Shown: positions 1 to 8,543 of the stretch, piece by piece
How positions within the stretch are numbered: position 1 is the stretch's first letter
Layout: every line of letters begins with the position of its first letter
NCBI GenBank assembly: GCA_012033255.1
Contig: JAAUSF010000003.1
Location: 80,247-119,850 of the forward strand
Direction of reading: 5' to 3'
Length of the DNA stretch: 39,604 bases
DNA from: Cyanobacteria bacterium RU_5_0
Lineage (GTDB): Bacteria; Cyanobacteriota; Cyanobacteriia; Elainellales; Elainellaceae
The notes under the pieces: model-generated
Databases searched by the model: none
Seen by the model: only the letters and a program-made list of their open reading frames with translations
What the model was told of the DNA's origin: nothing
Program-made: the position numbers and the translations under genes

Positions 1-909
1 GAAGAGTTAGTGGCGATCGCTGTTCCAGACGAATATACCGCGATTAATTATGGTACATTAGCTCAATCCTTCGTAGAGCAGGCTCAATCTGTAGCCGGGA
101 AAACTGTCGATCTGAAACTGGGACATGCGGTGCAAATCATTGAACCCGTAGGATCAAACTATCGAATCACAACATCCGCCGGCTCGATGATGGCTCGGTT
201 TGTTGTGGTTTCAGCAGGTGGACATAGCCTGCTGTTTGCTCATCGCATGGGGATTGGGCTGAACTATTCCTGTTTACCGATCGCAGGGAATTTCTACTTC
301 ACACCCCAAGTTCTTAACGGCAAGGTATACACCGTTCAAAACGACAAACTCCCCTTCGCAGCGATTCACGGTGATCCAGATATCACGTTGCCTGGTAGAA
401 CTCGCTTCGGTCCAACTGCACTACCACTGCCATTGTTAGAGCGTAATAACCTGCAAACGCTCGTCGATTATCTGGAGGTACTGAAACTCGATCGCACGGT
501 GATTGGGGTACTGTGGGATCTATTCAAAGTGCGCGATATTCGCAATTACATCTTCAAAAACATGGCGTTTGAGGTGCCCCTGCTCGATCGTCATTTGTTC
601 TTAAAAGATGCTCGTAAAATCGTGCCTTCATTACAGCTAGAGGATCTAGAGTTTGCCGAGGGAGTGGGTGGTGTTCGTCCCCAGTTGATCGATCGGACTC
701 AGTGCAAATTAATTCTTGGTCAGGCAGAGATTGATCCAGGCAATGGCATCCGCTTCAACATTACCCCGTCTCCAGGCGCAACGACCTGTCTTGGCAATGC
801 CGAACAAGATTTGCTTCGCATTCAACAGCATTTGGGGTGTAACTTCGATCGAACCTGGTTTGAAGCAGAACGAGTTCCCGTTTCACAATCTGCCTGGGCT
901 AGGAGTTAA
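1..909 (+). CDS. Probable malate:quinone oxidoreductase (FAD-dependent), 5'-truncated by the window edge
   Basis: The frame is open from base 1 and stops at 909, so about 302 C-terminal residues are visible and the N-terminal FAD-binding Rossmann motif lies outside the window. The visible part has the FAD/substrate-domain features of the malate:quinone oxidoreductase / L-2-hydroxyglutarate oxidase group: a FVVVSAGGHSLLFA segment about residues 65-78, the block EFAEGVGGVRPQLID, and near the end FNITPSPGATTCLGNA, which contacts the flavin in this family. By family, it would oxidise malate and pass electrons to the quinone pool at the membrane. The GTG at 10 is probably an internal codon. No operon partner follows: the next gene starts 146 bases later. 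Another 2-hydroxyacid oxidase of the same fold cannot be excluded without the N-terminus. Confidence 0.72.
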   Translation, partial: EELVAIAVPDEYTAINYGTLAQSFVEQAQSVAGKTVDLKLGHAVQIIEPVGSNYRITTSAGSMMARFVVVSAGGHSLLFAHRMGIGLNYSCLPIAGNFYFTPQVLNGKVYTVQNDKLPFAAIHGDPDITLPGRTRFGPTALPLPLLERNNLQTLVDYLEVLKLDRTVIGVLWDLFKVRDIRNYIFKNMAFEVPLLDRHLFLKDARKIVPSLQLEDLEFAEGVGGVRPQLIDRTQCKLILGQAEIDPGNGIRFNITPSPGATTCLGNAEQDLLRIQQHLGCNFDRTWFEAERVPVSQSAWARS

Positions 910-983
910 TTGCGTTCGTTGATGGGATGAGTGCGGAAATCAATGCGATCGTACACCGTAAAGCACGATCGCCCAATGACCCG

Positions 984-1004
984 TTAGACTCAATTTAGAC
1001 TCAA
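984..1004 (+). promoter_or_regulatory. Direct repeat TTAGACTCAA x2, 11-bp period
   Basis: TTAGACTCAA occurs at 984-993 and 995-1004, about 50 bases before the ethylene-receptor-type kinase gene. An 11-bp period (one helical turn) is the usual spacing of half-sites for OmpR/PhoB-type response regulators, and such a regulator is encoded at 8544-10460. The repeat is seen directly; its function is inference. Confidence 0.25.
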
Positions 1005-1055
1005 CAGAGTTGTGCTTTCTTTCTCTGATTCATTAATCCTTTTTTCGCGCTCTCC

Positions 1056-4000
1056 ATGCACGGCATCTTAAACAACTTTTTTTTCTCAGGTCCGTTTATT
1101 CCACACGGTCACTGCTATCTCTGGAAGCCCAGTTTAGTTTGGCTTCATCTCCTCTCAGATGGGCTGATTGCCCTTGCCTACTACTCCATTCCCTTGACGC
1201 TGTTCTACTTCGTTCGCAGGCGACCAGACTTACCCTTCCACTGGATATTTTTATTATTTGCCGCTTTCATCGTGGCATGTGGCACTACGCATGTTGCAGA
1301 AATCTGGACACTCTGGCATCCGACTTACTGGTTATCTGGAGCGATTAAAGCCATCACAGCCGCTGTTTCTGTATTTACAGCGATTCAGCTTGTGCCGTTG
1401 GTGCCTCAAGCCCTAGCATTGCCCAGTCCGGCTCAATTGGAGCAAGCAAACCGAGAACTGCAAGTGCAAATTAAAGAGCGCCTCTGGGTAGAGGAGGAAC
1501 TGCGGCATTCTCAAAACCAATTAGAACAACGAGTCCAGGAACGAACATCTGAGCTAGTTCATGCGAACGAACAACTCCAGCAAGAGATTCAGGAGCACCA
1601 GCGCACAGAGCAAGCATTGCGAGAAAGTCGTGAACGCCTGCTCTTGGCACAACGCGCTGCTAAGGTTGGCACCTGGGAATGGAATCTTCAAACAGGTCGA
1701 GTTTCCTGGTCGGAAGGGATCTGGAATTTATTAGGACTTGACCAAGCGATCGAGCCAGACCTCCAACTTTGGGTGGATTGCATTCACCCAGACGATCGCG
1801 ACCGAGCCGTGTGCAATGTGGAGGCTGTTTTTTCCCAGGGGGAAGACTATTACGACGAATTCCGAGTGGTTCAGGAGGATGGGTCTGTTCACTGGTTAGC
1901 CTCCAAGGGGCAAATCATCCGTGATGCTAATGGGCAAGCTGAGCGGTTTTTGGGAGTCAATATTGATATTGGCGATCGCAAGCAGGCTGAAGAAGCTCTG
2001 GAGGCAAATCTGTCGCAACTCGAAGCGGTGTTTAACAGCATGACCGAAGGACTGATCATTGCTGACCCACAAGGCAACGTGCTGACCTTCAATCCAGCCG
2101 CATTAGCTATACATGGGTTTCAATCCGTTGAGGAAGTGCGCCAACACGTCCATTCGTTTGCTGATTTGTTTGAGGTGCGAGGGCTGGATGGACAACCGAT
2201 CGCAGTTGCAGATTGGCCCATTTCTGATGCGATGGCTGGCGAAACTTTTTCTGGGCAACGGTTGCAGATCCACCGAACCGATACTGGCAAGCGTTGGGTC
2301 GCTCAGTATGGCGGAACTCCAGTGCGAAACAAAGCAGGGGAGGTGATTCTGGCGATCGTGACTACTAGTGACATCACTGCCCAGTTTGAAGCGGAGGAAG
2401 TTTTACGCGCCAGCGAAGAGCGGTTTCAGGCGTTTATGGCACATAGTCCGACCGCCGCCTGGATCACCGATGCCAATGGGCAGATTCTTTACCTCAGTCC
2501 AACGTATTTTCGAGTATTTAAGGTTTTAACCGACAACGCCGTTGGGAAAAGGATGTCTGATTTGTATGAAACTAACTACGCCAACAAATTTCTGAACAGC
2601 ATCCGAACGGTTGCTAGAACAAATCAGGTGATCGAAGCGATCGAGTCTGCCCCTCGTCCAGATGGAACTCTAGGAGATTTCCTCATCTATCAATTTCCCA
2701 TCTCAAATTCGGTTGGGCAACCGTTAGTTGGGGGAGTTGCGATTGATATCACAGAACGCAAACGAGCCGAAACGGCGATCGCTAACTTAAACCGGGATCT
2801 CCAAAATCGGCTGAACGAACTGCAAACTCTCTTTGAAGTTGTGCCGATCGGTATTCTCATTTCACAAGATCCAGAGTTTCGGTATGTCAAAGCGAATCCG
2901 GCTTTTGCGCGAATTTTGGGCATTCCGGAGGATGCGAATATTTCCTACACACCGTCTAGTAGTGAATCTCAGCCCTCCTACAAGATCTTCCGCAACGGGA
3001 CGGAACTCGTCGCGAATGAATTTCCGCTACGCTATGCTGCTATTCACAACGTTGCGGTAGATGATGATGAAGTAGAAATTGTTCGGGGCGATGGAACCGT
3101 GTTTAATTTATTTGGCTATGCGGCTCCTTTGCTAGACGAACAAGGAAACGCAAGAGGATCAGTAGCCGCGTTTTTAGACATCACCGATCGTAAGCGCACA
3201 GAAGCTGAACGCGAAAACCTCCTAGAGCGAGAACGAGTTGCCCGTGAAGCGGCTGAGGCAGCAAACCGCATCAAAGATGAATTTTTAGCAGTTCTTTCGC
3301 ATGAGCTACGCACACCGCTCAATCCGATTCTCGGCTGGACAAGACTCCTGCGGACGGGCAATCTAGACGCGCAAAAAACAGCCCTGGCATTGGAAACGAT
3401 CGAGCGCAATGCCAAACTGCAAACGCAATTAATCGAAGATTTACTGGATATTTCGCGCATTTTGCAAGGGAAACTCAGCCTGAATGTCTGTTCGGTCGAT
3501 TTGGCCGTGACGATCGAAGCGGCAAAAGAAACAGTGCGTTTGGCGGCAGAAGCCAAATCGATTCATCTGCACACCCAAATTGAACTCACGACTAAACAAG
3601 TCATGGGTGATCCGAATCGACTTCAACAAGTCGTATGGAATTTACTCTCCAATGCGGTGAAATTTACGCCAAGTGGTGGACGGGTCGAAGTCAAATTAGA
3701 CTATCTCGATTCCCAGGCTCAAATTCAGGTTAAGGATACGGGCAAAGGAATTAGCCGAGAATTTTTGCCGTATGTGTTTGAATATTTCCGTCAGGAAGAT
3801 GGCAAGACAACCCGCAAATTTGGTGGACTGGGATTGGGTTTAGCGATCGTGCGTCATATTGTGGAAATGCATGGCGGCTCTGTTGACGCAGAAAGCGAGG
3901 GAGAAGGCAAGGGAGCCACGTTTACAGTCAAGCTACCCCTCATGAATGGGGTGCCGATCGCCCATTCCGATGGGCAACCCCTGGCTGAACCGGACAATCT

Positions 4001-4388
4001 CAATGATCTCCGAATTCTTGTTATAGATGATGAATTAGATGCTCGTAAGCTGGTGCGCTTCATCCTAGAACAGGCTGGAGCAGAAGTCATTGCTACAGCA
4101 TCTGCACTTGAAGCATTGGATGCACTAAAACAGTTCAAGCCAGATGTGCTGCTCAGCGATATTGGAATGCCCGACATGGATGGATATACGCTGCTGCGCC
4201 AAGTCAGAACTCTCCCTTCAGAGCAAGGGGGACACATTCCAGCGATCGCCCTCACGGCATATGCTGGCGAGATCAATCGGCAACGGGTTCTTGCCGCAGG
4301 ATTCCAAGTGCATCTGGCTAAACCTGTTGAACCAGAAGAACTTATCAAAACAATAGCCGCTCTCGTGAGAAAAGATACAAGTGGTTAA
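1056..4388 (+). CDS. Ethylene-receptor-type hybrid sensor histidine kinase (ETR1 sensor - 4 PAS - HisKA - HATPase - REC)
   Basis: 1110 residues. Residues 20-115 hold three membrane helices matching the plant ETR1 / cyanobacterial SynEtr1 ethylene-binding domain. The segment SDGLIALAYYSIP gives D35, Y42, I45 and P46, equivalent to ETR1 D25, Y32, I35 and P36. ACGTTH gives C75 and H79, equivalent to the Cu(I) ligands C65 and H69. A coiled coil (about 130-195), four PAS domains (about 195-310, 325-445, 455-570, 585-715), a HisKA domain with phospho-acceptor H749 in SHELRTPL, an HATPase domain (N-box about 853-870, then DTGKGIS and GGLGLGLAIV) and a receiver with D1035 follow. No GAF domain is seen, unlike plant ETR1. 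By homology it binds ethylene through copper at the membrane and signals by phosphorelay. It is convergent with three other two-component genes. No clear ribosome binding site precedes the ATG. Confidence 0.93.
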   Translation: MHGILNNFFFSGPFIPHGHCYLWKPSLVWLHLLSDGLIALAYYSIPLTLFYFVRRRPDLPFHWIFLLFAAFIVACGTTHVAEIWTLWHPTYWLSGAIKAITAAVSVFTAIQLVPLVPQALALPSPAQLEQANRELQVQIKERLWVEEELRHSQNQLEQRVQERTSELVHANEQLQQEIQEHQRTEQALRESRERLLLAQRAAKVGTWEWNLQTGRVSWSEGIWNLLGLDQAIEPDLQLWVDCIHPDDRDRAVCNVEAVFSQGEDYYDEFRVVQEDGSVHWLASKGQIIRDANGQAERFLGVNIDIGDRKQAEEALEANLSQLEAVFNSMTEGLIIADPQGNVLTFNPAALAIHGFQSVEEVRQHVHSFADLFEVRGLDGQPIAVADWPISDAMAGETFSGQRLQIHRTDTGKRWVAQYGGTPVRNKAGEVILAIVTTSDITAQFEAEEVLRASEERFQAFMAHSPTAAWITDANGQILYLSPTYFRVFKVLTDNAVGKRMSDLYETNYANKFLNSIRTVARTNQVIEAIESAPRPDGTLGDFLIYQFPISNSVGQPLVGGVAIDITERKRAETAIANLNRDLQNRLNELQTLFEVVPIGILISQDPEFRYVKANPAFARILGIPEDANISYTPSSSESQPSYKIFRNGTELVANEFPLRYAAIHNVAVDDDEVEIVRGDGTVFNLFGYAAPLLDEQGNARGSVAAFLDITDRKRTEAERENLLERERVAREAAEAANRIKDEFLAVLSHELRTPLNPILGWTRLLRTGNLDAQKTALALETIERNAKLQTQLIEDLLDISRILQGKLSLNVCSVDLAVTIEAAKETVRLAAEAKSIHLHTQIELTTKQVMGDPNRLQQVVWNLLSNAVKFTPSGGRVEVKLDYLDSQAQIQVKDTGKGISREFLPYVFEYFRQEDGKTTRKFGGLGLGLAIVRHIVEMHGGSVDAESEGEGKGATFTVKLPLMNGVPIAHSDGQPLAEPDNLNDLRILVIDDELDARKLVRFILEQAGAEVIATASALEALDALKQFKPDVLLSDIGMPDMDGYTLLRQVRTLPSEQGGHIPAIALTAYAGEINRQRVLAAGFQVHLAKPVEPEELIKTIAALVRKDTSG

Positions 4389-4434
4389 TATGGCTGTCGC
4401 CATAAAGGTTAGGACATCGGGATTAAAGGGGGTG

Positions 4435-4451
4435 TGGGGGCTTCGCCCCCA
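4435..4451. repeat. GC-rich hairpin between convergent two-component genes
   Basis: TGGGGGC - TTC - GCCCCCA is a perfect 7-bp stem with a 3-base loop. It lies between the 3' ends of the ethylene-receptor kinase (+) and the CheY-like regulator (-). It resembles the short palindromic repeats common in cyanobacterial spacers. There is no T-run, so a terminator role is uncertain. Confidence 0.45.
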
Positions 4452-4501
4452 GCCAGGGGAGGGTGGAACCCTTGCACCCCGTCCTCACCCAGGTGGCTGT
4501 C

Positions 4502-4531
4502 GCTATACATTTCGCAGCTATACATTTCGCA
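4502..4531. repeat. 15-bp tandem duplication
   Basis: GCTATACATTTCGCA is present twice, head to tail (4502-4516, 4517-4531), just beyond the stop of the minus-strand regulator. A second imperfect hairpin (GGGTGAA at 4532-4538 with TTCGCCC at 4545-4551) abuts it. No function is evident. Confidence 0.6.
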
Positions 4532-4551
4532 GGGTGAAACGCCATTCGCCC

Positions 4552-4947
4552 CTACGCTTCCACTCCTCCACTCTCCCACCCCAAAATTTCTGCCATCTCC
4601 AGTGTAATTTTCACTGGATCAAATGGCTTCGTGATCACACCAGCTACTCCCATCTGAGCAAATTTAGCGCGATCGGATGGCAACACTTTTGCGGTTAGTA
4701 AGATGACTGGAGTTAAGCAAGTGTGCGGGTTCGCTTGCAAGTGTTGAAACAGAGTAAATCCGTCCATATCTGGCATGGATACATCCAGAAGAATCGCATC
4801 AAATTGTTCAGACGCCGCCTTGACTAAGCCTTCCTGACCCGATTCCGCCACGATCGCCTCCCAACCTGCCAAATCTTCCAAACATGCCCGTACCACCTCT
4901 CGAATTCGTTCCTCATCATCCACAATCAAAATTCGTTTAGTTGTCAT
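4552..4947 (-). CDS. CheY-like single-domain response regulator
   Basis: 131 residues from the ATG at 4947; an alternative start at 4965 adds six residues. The single receiver domain has acidic residues D10-D11, phospho-acceptor D55 in AILLDVSMPDMDG, a switch Thr in ILLTAK and K107 in ITKPFD. It has no output domain, so it probably works as a phosphotransfer shuttle or binds a partner. I chose the start at 4947 because the ATG overlaps the stop of the upstream kinase frame (ATGACAACTAA), the usual translational-coupling arrangement. It therefore sits in an operon with the PAS kinase (4937-8385) and is its most likely partner. Confidence 0.88.
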   Translation of the reverse strand: MTTKRILIVDDEERIREVVRACLEDLAGWEAIVAESGQEGLVKAASEQFDAILLDVSMPDMDGFTLFQHLQANPHTCLTPVILLTAKVLPSDRAKFAQMGVAGVITKPFDPVKITLEMAEILGWESGGVEA

Positions 4948-7900
4948 TGCCCCCACTCTCCTCATCTGGCGGCATGGGTAAGGTGAAATAAAACGTACTG
5001 CCTACCCCTAGCGCACTCTCTGCCCAAATCGCTCCACCGTGCTGCTGCACGATGCTTTGGCAAATTGCCAACCCCAATCCTGTCCCTCCCTTTTGGCGAG
5101 AGTCCGACGCATCCACCTGCTGAAACCGACCAAAGATAGTTTCTAGTTTATCGGTTGGGATACCCCGTCCTTGATCTTTGACGGCGAAAAGAATGTGAGG
5201 GGAAGAGGGGGAAATGGGACGTATTCTGTCCATAGCCAAACTGTACTGCCTGGTTCAGAGAATTTGATGGCGTTGCTGAGTAAATTGGTCAGGGTTTGAA
5301 TGATGGCATCGCGATCTGCCCAAATGTTGGCGTCGATCGATGAAACCGAGAGAGTAATGTTTTCAAAGCAGGCGATCGGTTGCATGGCTTCAACAGCCTG
5401 AAACAGCAGGTTGGCTACATCGCAGATTTCTCTGGTGAGGATGAGCTTACCAGATTCCAGGCGTTCTAAATCGAGGATATCGTTGACCAGGCGAACGAGG
5501 CGATCGGTATCAGCAACCGCAATTTCAATCATCCGGTGGGCTTTTTCGGGTTTGTTATTGTAGATGCCGGTCACTAACAGTCCGAGGGAGCCTCGAATAG
5601 AGGTGAGTGGTGTTCGCAGTTCGTGACTCACAATTGAGATGAATTCTGTTTTGATTTGGTCGATCGCCCGACTTTCGGTGATATCTTCGATCGTGCCCAC
5701 ATAGCCAATTAAATCACCCTCTAAACTAACAATCGGGGCGGTTTGAGTTCGTCCGTAGCGAATTGATCCGTCTTTGTGAATGTAGCGGTCTTCAATAATG
5801 AACCCTCGTTGTTCAGCGACGGCTCGCGATCGAGCCATTAAGCCGTGTTCTCGGTCTTCAAGATGGAGGGATTGTTTCCAGCCATCTCCCATTGCTTCAT
5901 CCGCCGTAATGCCACAGATTTCTTGACAGCGAGGATTGACGTAAACCCATTGACCGTCTGTATCCATCATGAATACGCCAACTGGAGAACATTCGCTGAG
6001 AGAGCGGAATTTCGCTTCGCTTTGTCGCAAGGCTTCCTCGGCTTGTTTTCGTTGCCGGATATCCTGCGTCACGGTAGCAAGGGCGATCGGTTGTCCTGTT
6101 CGTTTGTCTTTAATGGTGAAAAGGTTATAGTAAACGGGGATAGTCTCTCCGGTTTGAAAGTGGCGAAACCGATACTCACCAACCCACTGCCCCTGTTTGA
6201 TCACGGCTGGCACAATGGAGGTGGAAAACTCCTTCAAATCCTCAAGCATCACATAGTCAGACAGACGAGTGCATTTGACGGCTTCCTGCTCCTCTAACCC
6301 CACTAATTTTTGACCCGCTTCATTCAGGTAAATGAAATGACCTTGGAGAGAAGCAATCCCAATAAAATCAGAACTGCTTTCAATGAGCGAGATAAATTTC
6401 TGGTTCGCGGCTTCAACCTGCTGACGTTCATGCACCTCTTGCTGCAATAGTTCAACTGTTTTCAACAATTCAGCCGTGCGTCGGGCAACTCGCACCTCTA
6501 AGTCAGCTTTCGCCTGTCTTAATTCAGCTTCGGCAGCTTTACGATCGGTTACATCTTGGAAATAGACAGAAAGCCCATCTCTAGCCGGATAGGCTCTGAC
6601 ATCAAGCCAGACATTGAGAGGCGGATAAAAGTCCTCAAAGGCAACGCTGACCTGATCGGCAACAGCTTTGTGATACTCCCAATAAAACATGGAGCGGGCC
6701 GTTTCAGGGAATTCGTCCCAAATGCGCTTGCCAAGGAGTTCATGTCGGGTTCGCAGCAAGAGTTGTTCTGCTCTGGGGTTGAGATAGGTGAAGCGCCATT
6801 GGCGATCGAGGGCAAAAAAGGCATCTGTAACGCTTTCTAAAATATCTGTGATCCGTTGATTGGATTCATGTAACAACGCTTCTGCGTATTTACGATCGCT
6901 GATGTCGATCATGACGCCTGCCATTCGCACGGGTTTTCCGGCTTCGTTGTAGAAGGCACGTCCCATGACCGCGACCCATCGCACTGTGCCATCTGCCCAA
7001 ACCGTCCGATATTCAATATCACAGCGAGTTTGATTCGCGATCGACTTCAACACAATTTGATGCACTCGATCGCGATCGTCTGGATGCAGTGCATTCAAAA
7101 ACAGAGCATAATTCATCTGACAATCAGACGGCAACCCGAAGATAGCTTTGCTGCGTTCTGTCCATTCCATGCGATGGTTCACCAAATCGTGATCCCACAT
7201 CCCCAATTTTGCGCCTTCTAGCGCCAGTCGGAGTTGGGCTTCGCTGGCTTGCAACGCTGACTCTACTTGCTTTCGAGCCGTAATATCAAGGGTCACTCCA
7301 TCCATCCGCAGGGGAATGCCATCGTCGCTATAGGTCGGACGCCCAAATGCTAAAATCCAATGCGTTTTGCCATCTGCCCAAATGCAGCGATATTCTGCTT
7401 CATAATCAGTATGATTTTCAACCGCTTGCCGTACCAATTCCTGGACACGTAGGCGATCGTCTGGGTGAATCAATTCAAACAACATTTGATAAGACAATTC
7501 CGTCTCCGGCGGCAAGCCAAAATTCGCTTTACACTGATCTGAGGAAATGAGCATCCCCATCGTGAGATCGAGTTGCCAGGAACCGAGTCGAGCCGCTTGC
7601 AAAACCAATTTGAGTTTTTGTTCAGCTTGGTGGCGTTCCGCAATTTCGCGTTCCAACTGTTGATTCGCTTCCTGCAAATGAGTCGTGCGTTCTTGAATGT
7701 GAGATTCCAATTGCTGATTATTCTGGCGCTGCTCGTTTTCAGATGTGCGACGATGGCGAATTTCTTGCTTGAGCAACAAATAAACCGCCAAAAGAAGGCT
7801 AAAACTAAACAAATAGCCACCGCCAACGAACACTTGGGTTTGCTGAACACTGCTATCCGTCGCTTGGGTGCGTTGAATGAGCAAATCCTGCTCCGCCGTT

Positions 7901-8385
7901 TCCATTGCGGTTAACTTAGCCAGGATCATTTGATCCATGACGATTCCTTGGCTCGTCAATGTTTGCTGTCCGGTTCGATCAAACTGATTGCGCTGCCGCA
8001 GCGTGATCGATCGCTGCAATAGCTCAAACCGCTGCTCAATCAACCGATTGACTTCCTCAAGCTGCTGCTGTTGGGTTCGATTCTCCAGCGTTAATTCTTC
8101 AATGGCGGTCAGTGCTGCTTCCGTGCGATCGATCCCAGCATGATAAATCTGCAAATCCGTCCGGCTTCCCGTTAATAAATATCCCTGTCGTCCTCGTTCT
8201 GCATCCCGAATGCCATCCAAGGTGCGATCGAGCGCAGCTAATACCTGATGCGTGTGATCAACCGATCGTCGATTTGCAACCAACTGAGCGATATTAAGAT
8301 AAGATGCTGCCCCCACAACACACAGCAGCAACAGTGCCAAACTAAATCCGCCATTAACGATTTTTGTATCCAGGGACTGCTTCAT
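4937..8385 (-). CDS. CHASE3 - 5xPAS sensor histidine kinase, interrupted by one frameshift
   Basis: The first frame (8385 to 5143, 1080 residues) has a TM helix (11-31), a CHASE3 sensor (about 40-175; signature DAERGRQGYLLTG), a second TM helix (186-206), a coiled coil, five PAS domains (about 255-375, 385-500, 510-625, 665-790, 795-910) and HisKA with H921. It enters the HATPase domain (N-box NLLSNAIKFS) and then degenerates into a Pro/Phe-rich tail. The rest of the HATPase domain (AVKDQGRGIP, FGRFQQVDASD, GGTGLGLAICQSIV) continues in the -1 frame from about 5210 to the stop at 4937. One extra C on the coding strand, for example in the run at 5207-5211, restores one continuous kinase of about 1149 residues. 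As read, ATP-binding boxes are lost. The break is either a real mutation or a homopolymer error. The downstream CheY-like gene overlaps its stop. Confidence 0.88.
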
Positions 8386-8543
8386 CGGAATTGGCGTAGA
8401 GGGCGGGAAAATGAAAGATGAGGGATGAAAAACTCAAAGTTCTTCCGGATTGGGGAATTTAGGGGCGAGGCAGTCTCACGAGGAAACCAGGGAACTTGCG
8501 TAACATGGTAGCTCCCCCCATCGCCCCATCCCCCTGTCTCCCA

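Noticed and set aside
3854-4348. Long minus-strand frame opposite the receiver and HATPase part of the ethylene-type kinase
   Set aside because: Ser/Arg-rich composition typical of an antisense shadow; the plus-strand frame has complete kinase and receiver motifs.
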